NCBI GenBank assembly: GCA_019925105.1
Contig: JAHGAU010000010.1
Span: 124,001 to 188,000, forward strand
Direction of reading: 5' to 3'
From: Niebla homalea
Lineage: Eukaryota > Ascomycota > Lecanoromycetes > Lecanorales > Ramalinaceae
DNA length: 64,000 bases
Shown here piece after piece: positions 1 through 10,900 of the stretch; positions within the stretch are counted from its first letter, which is position 1; every line of letters begins with the position of its first letter. The position numbers and the translations under genes were made by a program. The notes under the pieces are model-generated. The model had not been told where the DNA came from and searched no databases. It worked only from the letters and a program-made list of their open reading frames with translations.

Positions 1-1257
1 AACAGGCAGATAGCGCTTCGCTGCTCGATGAGACCCCACGGTTGATTTGATTTCGAGCAGCCACATCAGCAGGCCAAGTCTGCAGACTGCATTGATCGCG
101 TCATTGGTCTGAATCGTAATAAGTCGGTAGATTAGGGACTGGTGCTAGAGAAAGAAGCGATGTTCCACTCCTGAGTTCCATGCAACCCAGTGCGCAGCCT
201 TTATGCACGTGGTAACATCGTCGACTAATCTTGTAAGGCTGTAATCCACGAAGTCTTGATCGGCCCAAAGAATACCGTCACCCATTGATATGAGATATTC
301 AGTCATATCAGTTAGGATTGCCGTCAGTCGCTCAATATGAATGTCTCAGAATTCTCCAACAGGGATAGTGTTGGTGGCGTCTGTGTACTGAGTGCAATGT
401 ACTTGTCCGTGAGGATCATGCCGTCAAATACGTATTTATCGAGACATCTCAGACCACCGAGGTTGTCCGTGCTATCCTTCAACAGTATTCATATGCACTT
501 TAGCAGCTCCGCGATCGCAGAGAAGCCTGCATTGGGCGCTCGCTGAAGTCTCTCCTTGAGCAACGCAATCGCGTTGAGCATATAATATTCTGGTGATTTG
601 CGGCTTTTAAGCACGGTCACCAACAGCCCCCCTGGATGCAGCTTGCACTGACAGCCAGCTGGGCATACATTGACATGGGTAGTCTGAGCTTGCTGGTAAT
701 AGCCACATCATGCCGGAAGGGGCCTTTCTTGACGGGCTCCGCAAGGCAGTTGAGGCATTCAGCGGCGAACGTGTTGACATAGTAGCTTTGAGAATGGGTA
801 CTGGAGCAATTCATAAGTCTGTTCATCCATGGCGATGCATGCGCTGTCAAAAGGATCGAGAGCATACCTGTGGATGCATGCCAGATCAAGCATCCAGGGC
901 CTTCTCCCAGGGAGGACATTGTGTATTAGCATAGGACACAGCAGCAGTCATGGCTTGAATATTGAGGGACGTAACGCTGGCAAGCAACATTCGAGGCGAG
1001 TCTTTTTTCCTCAAAAGTAGGTCCGGTGCTCTCTCGACTGGTTTATTGGACCACCTGCTACCTTTTTGGGCGATCGTCTTGCAGGGTGCCACCTCGTGGG
1101 CATCCTGTGGAAGGGCTGCATCCCGCTGAAACCTTTGCGACCGTTTCACACGAGACGTCTGCTTAGGGGCTTGACTTTGGACATAGCTTTGAATACAGAA
1201 GGCCTCGTCTCCGTGTCCGCGGGAGAGGGGATTCGCTCTCCTTGGTTTTGTTAACAA
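1..1257 (-). pseudogene. Decayed fungal transcription-factor-like gene, cut by window edge
   Basis: On the minus strand several frames carry pieces that resemble the large fungal family of transcription-factor-like proteins with a short basic N-terminus and a long helical regulatory domain. The piece at 886-1257 is rich in Lys/Arg/Gln. About 765-868 reads YALDPFDSACIAMDEQTYE, a family-like 'DPF..' segment. Then 617-780 reads HDVAITSKLRLPM, and 370-640 reads YYMLNAIALLKERL and AELLKC before a TGA near 500. Consecutive pieces lie in different frames, and one switch falls at a run of six C near 626-631. I see no convincing introns for all the switches, so a decayed gene fits best, although unrecognised introns or an assembly error are possible. 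No Zn2Cys6 cluster is visible. The gene continues beyond the left edge. Confidence 0.4.
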
Positions 1258-1887
1258 AAAAGAGAGGTTGGAGAATGCTGGCTGAAGGGCCTTGAGGCAA
1301 CGCCTTGACCATCATTGAAAATGACTACCTCTACGAAACTAGCTCGCGCTTGGCCACTTCTATGGGCTCGTTTCTCTCATCGCAAGTTGATCAGCTCATG
1401 GTGAGTGCGCAGATCGGCCGAGTGATGAAGTTTGGTCGGCCGACCTGGATCGTTCGAGGTGGACAAGGAAGATGAGAGAAGCCATGATTTCGCGATCTCT
1501 TTCAGGCGATTAAACACTCTTTCTATTCGCCTTTCAGAGTGGTGAACGACTGATGAAGAATCGCGGAGTAGACGCTCTGCAATGCACATTATGATTAGTT
1601 GCTTGGGACAAAGGTAGAAAATTCCAAATATTGAGAAAAACCCTACTGCTGCCCTCTGTGGAAGATCGACCCTTTGATAAGACGGCTTTGGAGCCATTGG
1701 CTGCGCCCGTATTGTTTCTCCACAATGGCACACCTCCCTAATCATACGGCCTCCTTTGACCATCCCGCCTTCGCATCTTGCGGTATCCTCATGTACTGTG
1801 CCCATCTTGCGCCAGCCACTCACCATACCAATCCGCATCATCCTGCTCCCTCAAGCCCCTCCATCACCACCCCATACACGGCCTCAC
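1258..1887. other. Intergenic stretch, no supported gene
   Basis: The minus-strand frame at 1377-1841 is open but has no recognisable domain and is rich in Arg/Ser. It could hold a 3' exon of the neighbouring Nudix gene, because a strong splice donor lies at that gene's apparent stop. I could not find a convincing continuation. Confidence 0.3.
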
Positions 1888-2595
1888 TCACCATCTCCCC
1901 CTCAACATCCCCACCTCCTCGCTCGTAGCCCACTTGAACTCCGCATGCTCCTCCTGATCCAACTGCACCTCCATCTGCCCCCCATCCTTTCCCCCCTCAC
2001 CACCCTGCTTGACTCCCTGTTCCACAACCTCGACCTCAAAGACCCTCTTCGCCCACACCTTCTCTCCCTGGCCCTTGCCCGTCGTGAAATCCATCTTTTG
2101 CATCCCCGCCTTGAACCCCGTGTCTCCCTCGGCAGCAGCTCCGACCCCAACCTCCCTCACGAAACGGGTGACGCGCAGGCCCGTCTCCTCAAACACCTCC
2201 CTCGCCACACTGTGCAAGACGGTGGGATCCGAGGCTTCGGAGGACCCGCCGGGGAGTTCCCATTTGTTTGGGAAGGATCGTTCGGTCGGGGCGCGGCGGA
2301 GGAGCAGGATCCTTCTCGGTTCCTTCTCTCCTGGGGGAGTGACGGCAGCGGCCTCAGGGTGAGGGTGTTGCTGGGTGGTGGTTGGATGTGAGGGTGAGGG
2401 TTGGTGACGGGAGAAGGTGGAAGAAAGGGTGGACGAGCAGGAGGAAGAGGGGGGTGAGAGGATGATCGCTGAGATGGCTAGGCGGGTGTAGAGCGGGTTG
2501 TTGGTGAGGAATTTCGAGAGGGGGGTGGTGTAGGGTTTTAGGGATGGCGGGATGTGGAGCTGGATCGGTTGAGGTTGGGGTGCAGTATTCGCCAT
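1888..2595 (-). CDS. Nudix hydrolase
   Basis: A 235-residue Nudix-family protein. These enzymes hydrolyse nucleoside diphosphates linked to another moiety, and the substrate cannot be predicted here. The Nudix box is visible from about residue 115: WELPGGSSEASDP, then AREVFEETGL, giving the REVxEExG core. The upstream spacing is one residue longer than the textbook box and Asp replaces the first Glu, a pattern I believe occurs in fungal relatives. Residues 1-95 hold a low-complexity Ser/Pro/His-rich insertion between strands. The start is the first ATG in the open frame. The 3' end is uncertain: the stop at 1888-1890 overlaps a perfect donor, GTGAGTGAG (1891 down to 1883), so a further exon toward 1400 is possible. 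It lies head-to-tail with the MOSC gene. Confidence 0.8.
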   Translation of the reverse strand: MANTAPQPQPIQLHIPPSLKPYTTPLSKFLTNNPLYTRLAISAIILSPPSSSCSSTLSSTFSRHQPSPSHPTTTQQHPHPEAAAVTPPGEKEPRRILLLRRAPTERSFPNKWELPGGSSEASDPTVLHSVAREVFEETGLRVTRFVREVGVGAAAEGDTGFKAGMQKMDFTTGKGQGEKVWAKRVFEVEVVEQGVKQGGEGGKDGGQMEVQLDQEEHAEFKWATSEEVGMLRGRW

Positions 2596-3035
2596 GAGTT
2601 CGCAGTGAGCAGAGTATTTGGTAGATGTTATTGAATTCTCTTTCAGCTGTTGAGATAGTGAGGGTCGGGTGGAGAGATGTCAAGGCTTGGGTGTTGTGGA
2701 CAACGGAGGAGATGTGTGGACGGGCCATGTTTGCTTTAAGGCAGCAGACTTGTGAATGAAGCCGCAAGATTATGGTTGCGTAATTATGTCAGGTGCCTAG
2801 CCATATCGCATCCCGCAAGAGCTGCCAGCAGGCAACGAACATTTTCCCGTGGTTGTTGAGGGATTATTGCAAATGAAGTTAGGGGAGAATCTTCAGATAT
2901 CAGAATTTGTGTCGAGAGAAGATCCGCCCACGATTTAAATACGGATCTACCAAGCGCACAATCAAAATGAATTGATCAATTGATGGTAGCTCCAATATTG
3001 AATATCATTGATGTAGATAGTCTTCACGACATCTA
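2596..3035. other. Upstream region of the Nudix gene
   Basis: This 440-base spacer between two co-oriented genes must hold the Nudix promoter and the 3' end of the MOSC gene. I see no RNA gene or repeat in it. Confidence 0.4.
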
Positions 3036-4382
3036 TCACTTTATGTAGAAATGCTCCCCAACCTCTGTAACTTCTACCTCATCCCCAACCCTTACGGCCT
3101 TTTGCCCCTCCACGGCTGGCACCATCTGCATACCCAAGCACGCCGACGTCGGGCAGCCCTCATCAATCTTCCTGAGCTTCATCATGGTCTTGTTTGGCTC
3201 AACCGCATCCTTCTTTCCAGTGTCTTGGTTCACATTCGGCAGCAAGCATCTTGATGTTCGATTAGAAACGTAGTATACCGCGCCTCCAATGTTGACCATC
3301 TTCCACTCGTCCTCTGCATAGGCGTCGCCCCCAACGACTATCATATTTGGTCGGTAATTTCTGACACTGAGTAAAGGAGAGCCAAGCTCAAGGTTCTTCG
3401 CGACCTCTCGCACGCTGGCAAGGTTGATGATGTGTAGTGGATACGCGTCCTGGAAGCCAATAATCGGTTGGTAGCCCACCTGCTCCTTGGTCGGGGCATT
3501 GCGGAAGACTTGACGAGGTGCTGAAGGGTCGGATCGCAAGAGGGCAAAAGGTTTGGTCATGTCAAAGGTGAAGCCGGGGTTTTGGTGACCGGCTTTGGAG
3601 ACAAAGGGCGGGTTTTGGCGCTGACACTCGAGATCGAGGTATTGCAAAAGATCTTCAATCCAAGATGCTGACTTGGTCGAGCATTCTCTTGTCGAGGCAA
3701 GCTTTAACGCAGACGCCTGGTTCTTCCAGATTTTCATGTCTGTAAACTCCCAGCCATTCCGCTTGATCTGATCTTGGGTGGGATCGAAGGGCAGTTGCAC
3801 CGACACCTCCATACGATTCCTCAAAAGCCGCTGGAGAAGTGGCTGAGCGGAGAAGCGAGGCCACTTGATGATCAGCACGCCTTCACTCAGCACATTTGGA
3901 TGATCCTCCTCGTAGTCCTCCGAGGATGGATCTGGCACCCATATCTCTGTTTGAATCTTCGTCAATGCGGGAACCTGGCGTTGTGTCAAGAAACTCCACC
4001 CCATGTTCGCTGGCTTCTCCTTTGATGTCTCGCGGTTGGTGTAGTGCGCGAAGGAGAAGAGACGATCGTATTGCATGCCCAGACCAGTGACATTACTCTT
4101 GCTCAGCTCAACGCCTTTGCAGCTCTTGACAGGATATGTCCACAGGCTCTTCACAGTCCATCTGCCTCCTTGCTCCTTCTGAGCAGCGCCGTCATACTGA
4201 GGCGCGTGCTCGTCCAGGATGTTGCTGTTGGAGTCGAGACCAAGCTTACGGCAAGCGGCCACGCCTTGGGGTTTGCGTTGGTAGAGACGAGCAAGGCCCG
4301 TAGCTAGTATGGCAATAAGGACGGGGATGAAGTACATTGCGAATCTCTGGATTAAGTGGGTGAGCTGATCTGAAGCCATCAT
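3036..4382 (-). CDS. MOSC-domain protein, mARC-like, membrane-anchored
   Basis: A 448-residue protein with an N-terminal hydrophobic segment (about residues 13-33, FAMYFIPVLIAILATGL), then the MOSC N-terminal beta-barrel domain starting near WTVKSLWTYPVKSCKG, then the MOSC domain. MOSC proteins of the mARC type bind the sulfurated molybdenum cofactor, and animal mARC reduces N-hydroxylated compounds at the outer mitochondrial membrane. The presumed Mo-liganding cysteine is Cys379 in TSRCLLPNVNQDTG, matching the conserved C-x-x-T-x-x-x-D-T-G pattern. A late CPTSAC pair of cysteines is also typical. Location at a mitochondrial or ER membrane is inferred from the single anchor. It appears intronless. 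The start is the first ATG, with MM in tandem. Confidence 0.87.
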   Translation of the reverse strand: MMASDQLTHLIQRFAMYFIPVLIAILATGLARLYQRKPQGVAACRKLGLDSNSNILDEHAPQYDGAAQKEQGGRWTVKSLWTYPVKSCKGVELSKSNVTGLGMQYDRLFSFAHYTNRETSKEKPANMGWSFLTQRQVPALTKIQTEIWVPDPSSEDYEEDHPNVLSEGVLIIKWPRFSAQPLLQRLLRNRMEVSVQLPFDPTQDQIKRNGWEFTDMKIWKNQASALKLASTRECSTKSASWIEDLLQYLDLECQRQNPPFVSKAGHQNPGFTFDMTKPFALLRSDPSAPRQVFRNAPTKEQVGYQPIIGFQDAYPLHIINLASVREVAKNLELGSPLLSVRNYRPNMIVVGGDAYAEDEWKMVNIGGAVYYVSNRTSRCLLPNVNQDTGKKDAVEPNKTMMKLRKIDEGCPTSACLGMQMVPAVEGQKAVRVGDEVEVTEVGEHFYIK

Positions 4383-5089
4383 ACGGTTCCAAAGTAGAGC
4401 TCAAGATGATTCCAGGGCGGAGAGACGATGTCCTTATTTACACCAAGAGCTCAACACAGGAGGTCGTGGTATCATTGTTGCGTTGTGACGAGCATTTCTA
4501 TTGTGTCGGGCCGGCGCCGGCGACTTTCAGCCATCGACGGTCATACGTCTAGACACTGACCGATGGATGCAGGTCTCGTAACATGCAAACAAGATGAACA
4601 CCTCGGACAATGTACAGGGTATGGAATGCCTACAAGATTGCGATAGCACTCGAACAACCTCGACGAATGTAGGAGTAATGTTTCCATTGTCATATTCCAA
4701 CACTCGATCTTCATCAGAGGACCTTTGTTAGGCGACACAACATACTATCTGCAAAAGTAGTACAGTCCCGGTAGATGTCTGGTCAAGGCTACTTTGTCAT
4801 TGGATCTCAAAGTGTTCCGCAGATCCTGAAGACTGTGCTTGGAGCGAAAGACGTGGAAGACGGACGTGATCCGGATAAGCTACACGGCGAATGCTCAACT
4901 TCAATTTGCTTCATAGCTGTGGAGCCATGTCCCAACCTTCGCGGGGACAGGCATCTTTTAGCTTAGAGAATCTCAGCAAAAGTTGGGATCATAAGGCTAT
5001 TATCCTGCTCTGTATGACAACACGTAAGAGTGCACATGCCCAACTCCGCCATCTCGCAAATCCTTCCGCCAGATTCGCGCACCTCCAGC
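4383..5089. other. Intergenic, MOSC promoter side and eL42 3' side
   Basis: Short frames only. The stretch just below 5090 is the 3' untranslated side of eL42, and the part near 4400-4540 is the likely MOSC promoter. I see no RNA gene or repeat. Confidence 0.4.
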
Positions 5090-5681
5090 TTAAAACACCA
5101 GTGCAGCCCCTTTCGTCTTCTTGTCGCCCCTAAAGAGACGAGTCTGTCAGCGTGCTGCACCTGTAGCTCTCTCCCGTCTTGCACAAGACTCGGGGAGACA
5201 TACCCAAGCTCAAAGTGTTTACACCTCTTCAAAGCCAATTGACTCTTGGTCTTGCATTTCACGCACTCCAACCGCAGCACCACCTTCTTCGTTGTCTTGG
5301 CTTTCTTGTGGAATACAGGTTTCGTCTGACCACCGTAGCCAGATTGTTTGCGGTCGTATCGGCGTTTTCCCTGCGCGAAAAGGGAGGCCTGGTAGGAGTG
5401 AAGTGGTTAGCAATCCAGTCTCAAGCACAGTGATTGAAAGTCCCTGAGGAGCGGGCTGAGGAGAATTGCGAGAGCGAACCTTGCCGGCCTTGTATTGCGT
5501 GACCTTGTGTTGAGTGTGTGACTTGCAATCCTGGGGCTTGTCAGAGGCACGAAGAGCAAGATTCGTCGGTGGATAGGAGTACTTTGCCACGGCAGTACGT
5601 CCGCCTAGTTTTGGGAACGTTGACCTGTGGAGAGCTTAGCATTTTGTCAGACAACTTGTCTGAGTATGACAACGTTACCAT
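5090..5681 (-). CDS. RPL42: 60S ribosomal protein eL42 (L36a/L44e)
   Basis: A 106-residue ribosomal protein of the large subunit E-site. Five exons can be read: 5681-5679 (the ATG alone), 5624-5583, 5530-5480, 5388-5204 and 5129-5090. Introns are GT-AG, and the third has a perfect TGCTAAC branch site. The joined protein matches the family end to end: [67 protein letters not shown]. Zinc ligands are Cys12, Cys17, Cys74 and Cys77. Position 56 is proline, the residue found in cycloheximide-sensitive fungi; Gln at this position gives resistance in some yeasts. The start codon is split off by an intron directly after ATG, so simple open-frame searches miss it. It is divergent from the Rad51-paralogue gene. 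Confidence 0.96.
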
Positions 5682-6092
5682 GATGGCAGCTACGTTGTTT
5701 GCAGTCTTTTGTGATGTCGACGTTGGGTATGGGGAGGTCGCCGCTGCACCAGCTGTGTGGGGAGTGTGCGGTAAGATGGTCGGCTATACTTCGGACTGAC
5801 CTAGCCTCCTCTGGCTTAGCCTTGTCCTGCTCCCTCTTCATTCATGCTATTGCAGGTCTGCCGTCACCATATAATTAACGATGGGAAGTATAAGAGAATG
5901 CTGGTGATAAGTGGTCTTTATCTCTCATACGGCTTTCACGTGCCAGGCGCGCATTATCCAAATATCGGCCTTCCAAATGGTTCTATCTGAAAGTAGTCCC
6001 ATTAAATGAAGCAATGGCAGAATCGGATGTTCACAACTACTCCCCCTCTCCACCTCGTATGTAGGCTTTATACTTATCAGACGTCTTATGGG
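5682..6092. promoter_or_regulatory. Shared divergent promoter region eL42 / Rad51 paralogue
   Basis: About 410 bases separate the divergent start codons. Both promoters must lie here. I did not recognise a specific factor site with confidence. Confidence 0.4.
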
Positions 6093-7438
6093 ATGCTAAA
6101 GTCCGAAGATCGTCTCCCGACTTTATCCGCTTCTCAGGCGTTGCAAAACCTCTCATCGACTCCTGCAAAGCCGCTCTCAACTGGATTGCCAGCGCTTGAT
6201 GCCTATCTACAGGGTATTGAGATCTCTGGCCGCGAGGATGCGCCTACTTCTGGAGGTATCACCCGGGGCGAGATCACAGAGGTCACAAAACCCCTTCAAC
6301 ACGCCGAGCTATTCTGAACGTCATTAGGTGTTTGGCCCGCCAGGGGTCGGCAAGACTGCGTTTGCGTACAACATGAACACGATACACGACTGTACTGGGG
6401 GCCTGCTAATGGATGCAGAATGCAAGTCACTTCCAATGCGTTACGGGCAGGCAACTCTGTCGTATGGGTAGGTACGCCGCTTGACTTCAATTGCAAAGCC
6501 TGTGTATTGGCGCGCTCGCTCGCTGACGATGTACCAAGACACAACATCTGGCTTCGTCCATTCCAGGCTGAGGGGCATGCTTGAACGTCCAAAGGATGCA
6601 TTCCTGACTCCTGAGCCTTCTGCCCCACCTGCAGAGAAGCAAATGGAGAACATGACCCACTTTGCAGTGCCTACACTGGCTCATTTGATGGCCTTGGCTG
6701 CGCACCCGTCCGACGCTTTTTCCTCGAGCAATACGAGCCTTCTCGTCGTGGACAATATCTCTACTCTCTTCGCCTTGGCATTCCCCAAAGTCATCGAGAA
6801 CGTCCATAAGCAACAGCCTTCACTTAGGAAACATGACGCGGCTCAATTCGCGTCGGGTAGGAGATGGGCTGTCATGGCCGACCTGATCTCTAGGTTGGGA
6901 AGACTGGCAGTGACCAGAAACATTGCTATACTTCTCCTCGGGCAAACGACGACAAGGGTGCGGTCGGATACTGGAGCCGTCTTAAGTCCAGCTATTTCTG
7001 GCAACGCCTGGGCTAGTGGCATTCATAGCCGCATTGTTTTCTTCCAGGACTGGCTCTTCGCGCCCAAAGACTCCTCCAGCCAAGCTAGAACTCATCCTGG
7101 TGTACGACTCGCAGGGATAATGAAGGCAAAGGGGGTTGTCTATGAGGACCTTGGAAGGACAGGAGCATTTACCATTAAGCAGGTAAACGCCCCCATGCAA
7201 CAAGGCGCGTATTATAGGGAGACTTTGTACTAACTGCTCACAGACAGGATTAGAAGAGGTCAAAGTTGACCAATCCCAGATAAGATGTCAAATCACTGCT
7301 GAAAGTATGGCGACGAACCCGAAGCGCAAACGCGACGAGATTGCCGATAGTGGCAGCGAAGATGAGGATGCGAGATCTGATCGAGAATTCGGATGGGGAG
7401 CAGAAGATGAGACATTGCAGGCCGAACAGCTCCTTTGA
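6093..7438 (+). CDS. Rad51-paralogue recombination protein (Rad55/Rhp55-like)
   Basis: A RecA-fold ATPase expected to assist Rad51 filament assembly in homologous recombination. Exons: 6093-6281, 6328-6365, 6419-6471, 6539-7182, 7244-7438; the total is 372 residues with phases consistent throughout. Splice signals include CTGCTAAT and TACTAAC branch sites. Joining them gives Walker A GPPGVGKT (residues 66-73), then AMQVTSNALRAGNSVVWVD, and Walker B LLVVD (161-165). The N-terminal part contains LPTLSASQALQ and STGLPALDAYL. The acidic tail has KRKRDEIADSGSEDEDA, then a G-W-x-x-E-D-E patch typical of fungal members. Assignment to Rad55 rather than another paralogue is inferred from single-domain architecture and length. 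The start is uncertain: an in-frame ATG also lies at 6006. Confidence 0.82.
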
Positions 7439-7497
7439 TAGGAGAATTATCCATGCATCCGGTTCGGGAAGTCAATGATGACGACCAACATGAATTA

Positions 7498-7969
7498 GCA
7501 TGTTTGAGAAGCTTGCAAATGCTTGGCAAAAAAAAAAAAAAACGCATCTCTCCAGAGCTTTTGTTAGCTACCACCATATAAATTAATAGAGCCTTACGCA
7601 ACGTTTAATATTGAATTAATATACCTCTTGAACCGTTCAGATCGTCTAGGAATAAGGTTTATAGTAGTATTAATAGTGGTGGTAGAAGTGGTAATAAGCT
7701 GTGTAGGTAGTGTTGAGCCTCAGTTTAGGCCCAGATCCCCACTTTAACACTGACCATACCACCAATACCCCGGGGTCTTAAAACGCAGCCTTTGGTCAAA
7801 ATACATCTTAAATCAACTCACTAATACCGTAAACTCGCTTATTAATACGATAAACACTTTGTGTAAATCTTTAACAAATTTGTATGGTGGTGGCTAACAA
7901 AGGCCCCGAGTCTCTGGAGAGGTGCGTTTTTTTTTTTTTGCCAAGCATTTGCAAGCTTCTCAAACATGC
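7498..7969. mobile_element. MITE-like element with about 100-bp terminal inverted repeats
   Basis: The left end GCATGTTTGAGAAGCTTGCA (from 7498) is mirrored at the right end TGCAAGCTTCTCAAACATGC (to 7969). Identity continues through TGCTTGGC, a poly-A/poly-T run and CGCA(T/C)CTCTCCAGAG. After an indel of about 8 bases it continues through TTTGTTAGC(T/C)ACCACCATA. The ends are bordered by TA at 7496-7497 and TA at 7970-7971, consistent with the TA target duplication of Tc1/mariner-type elements. The interior is AT-rich with no transposase, so it is non-autonomous. It begins about 60 bases past the stop of the Rad51-paralogue gene and may supply its polyadenylation region. Confidence 0.85.
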
Positions 7970-7971
7970 TA

Positions 7972-10900
7972 AAATGTGAGACTCAGTCCAGAGAGAAGAT
8001 TTGACGTGCAGCAACCCGACATGATGATGATTCAAGAGTCAAGACACTCAACAAGAACGCTCGAACCGCCAACAGCAAGGCTGGCCCTGATTGTCGTCTC
8101 TCCTTCTCTTTTCTTTTTTCTTCACGTGTCTTACCTCGCTTGTCGCTTGGAAGCCGGAGACGCCGTCCCCTAGCGCCTACATCACAGGCTGAAACTACCC
8201 TCAAGGTGGGAAATCACTGTAGATAAGGAATCAATCGTGATGCCATACATGTTCAGCAAAGAACGGCACCCGGTGAATGTCACCATATCCTTGACGGAAT
8301 GACGTCCTCTCGCATTTCTTCTGTTCGATACTGCCTTTTACGACCTCACCGGCTCACTCAATTCTCCAGCTGAGGAGCTGAGGAACCCGGCATTTCCCCA
8401 TGATATCGGGCGACCCCACACTTGGCTGTCCGCTAAGGCTTTAGCGACTCGAGCCAATATGGCGGGATTTGGCAGCAAAGATAAGACTTCTTCATCTTCC
8501 CCACACTTGCACGCAAGTACGAGCTTTTACTCTAGAGTACTAGAGTACTTTGCCAAAAGATCATTCTACAGACGCGAGATGACATGATGGCAACCAATCT
8601 CTTGATCGTCTGCGGATCTGTCGGAGGTGCAGCAAGCACCCCACCCTCTTGTTGACCAAGGAGCCAAGGCGTCATCCGGCGTTCAAAGTACCATGTGGCC
8701 TGCATTGCCCCATCATGTCAGAAAGGTCCAATAGGGAATCAAGTAAGGCTCGCATCGCATGTAGCAGGATTCGCGACTGCGCCTTTTCTCACGAACATGC
8801 CGATGACGACGCTTGTTTGAGGCCTCAACCAGATCCTACTTTGAAACAGGTCGAAGCTACCACCCACCAGCCCCTATGTCAAACCTTGGCAACTCAGGGA
8901 TTCCCTAGCCTTCACCCTATTATTATCATTCGACTCAGGCATGCCACGCGCATGCAGATGCGACCGGGCCAATTCTTATCCCCACATTCTAATTAGGCAG
9001 TCATTGCCTTGGAAGACTCGATACCGGTGCACAGCACACAGTCTACACCGCTCTTTCTCGGACACAAGGCAATATCAAATCTGTGCCTTTCGGTTTGGGG
9101 TCTGGTTGGCTCAACAGAGGCAGATGCGCCTCCTAATAAAACCCTCCACATATCCAAGAACGACCGGCTGCGGATCGGTCATCGAAGATTTGACTCCTTA
9201 TGTGAGATGATATGGAACTGCATGCCAATCCGAGGGATCCGCCGCTTCGACCTCGTGCAACGTACTTCTACGAAGCTAACCCCACACCAGCATCGGCGTT
9301 CTTGCGACCTGCATGTATTACCTGCTCCTTCGGAGAATTCTCAGTCAGGGGGCAGCCAATGATCGGAAGCGCATGGGCCAGGCTTTTCGGAGGTCCTCAT
9401 CCATCCTTCCATGATAACGCGGATATGTTTGCTTCTTCTCTCCACAAAAGACTACATACTCTATGCTAATAGACCAATGGTTAGTGCAAGAGGGAGATAG
9501 ATAGCAGAACGGGTGGCCTTGTCCGACCTAGGCATCTGTCAAAGCGAGAAACGGATTACCAACGTTGGCGCTGAGAACGGGAGAGATAAGCATAGGCACC
9601 TAAGGGAAACAGGCGACTTCCGCCTGGACCTCTCCCCCTCGCACTACCAGATCATGCACTTGCCCAGTCGGACGTGTAGATGTGGGGTAGGCATGAGGCC
9701 GGAATATCATTACTTTTGAGATAACACCCACCACCCCAAGTCCATTTGAAAGGAGCGAAGCGATCCAGACTTGTGGAAGAGATGAATGCTTCTGTGGCTT
9801 TCGCTTCTGGTCGCACACCCTCTCGCAGCAAGGAGGTAGCATTGTAGACGAAGCCAAAAAGAGAACAGTCACAATGTGTGATCTGTCATTTACAGGTACC
9901 CGAGACGAGGAAAGGGGCGGAAAGCCGGAAAGCCTCCAACCCTGCATGGAAACTGTAGTCATCCGTGAGCATGATTACATCTGTTTATAGCGGTCACTTT
10001 TTGCCGTACACCACCGCCAGAAGTCCAAAAGGAATCACGGAGAGATACCGAGTTACAAGAAGAAGAAGAATCATTTGGGAAAAAGCGGACAGCCTCGGCT
10101 CTTTAGCCCCTTTTACGTTCCCCATTAGGAATATAACATCATCACCAGTCATCTCCAGTGGTGATATAAAGGTACCAACCGCGTGCGCCGGGAAAATCAC
10201 GGAGCTTGCTCCAAGTTTCTGCAGCTTTTTGCGACGGCAACGTACCGGGTAAGACTCCAACCAAAAAGACCTTGTTGCGCGCGTTCGGCAGAAAGGCCAA
10301 GTTTCTGGCCAACACCGTGTTGCAACTTGCAAGAGAGAATCGAGCTTCAGACTCCGACCAATCAAAACCCTCGAAAGGAGCACAAGGCAATAGCGACAAT
10401 CTCCGATTCTCCAGTCCATGCGCAAGAAGTTAGTCGGTGAACATCCAAGGATTGCCAATCATTCCTCTCGTTGGGATTTGTAAAGTCAAATCTTGCGGTG
10501 GCAAGTGTCTCAGATTTGCTCAGATTTGTTCAGATATCCCAGGCCACGACGATTTGGCAGTCTCCACCAGAGTTCACTTTTGCGGAAGAGGAATACCCAT
10601 GTGAGCAGCGGCAAGCTGGTTACAGAAAGAGCGGTGCATCACTGTCTCTCACTGTCATCATCCAGCGAGAGAAGAAAAGAAACATCAGCAATAGCCACCA
10701 TCACCACCACCACCATCATCACCACCATCATCACCACCATCATCACCACCATCAGCAATTCCAGCACAGCCTTGCGAAAGACGGAAGTCACCAAGTCGAT
10801 AAAGAAGCAGAGCAAGTGGCAAGTTTCATCGCTGTTTCGAACAACACGTGTTCGTATGTTGGTTAATGCAATAATCACCGCGCCCCATCTTCCCCTAGGC

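Noticed and set aside
10695..10753. CRISPR-like or regulatory array from the regular CAC/CAT pattern
   Set aside because: Simple triplet repeat without spacers in a eukaryotic genome.
10471..10866. Open frame with a long poly-His run
   Set aside because: The run comes from a CAC/CAT microsatellite. Overlapping frames on both strands are equally open and flanking residues have no coding character.
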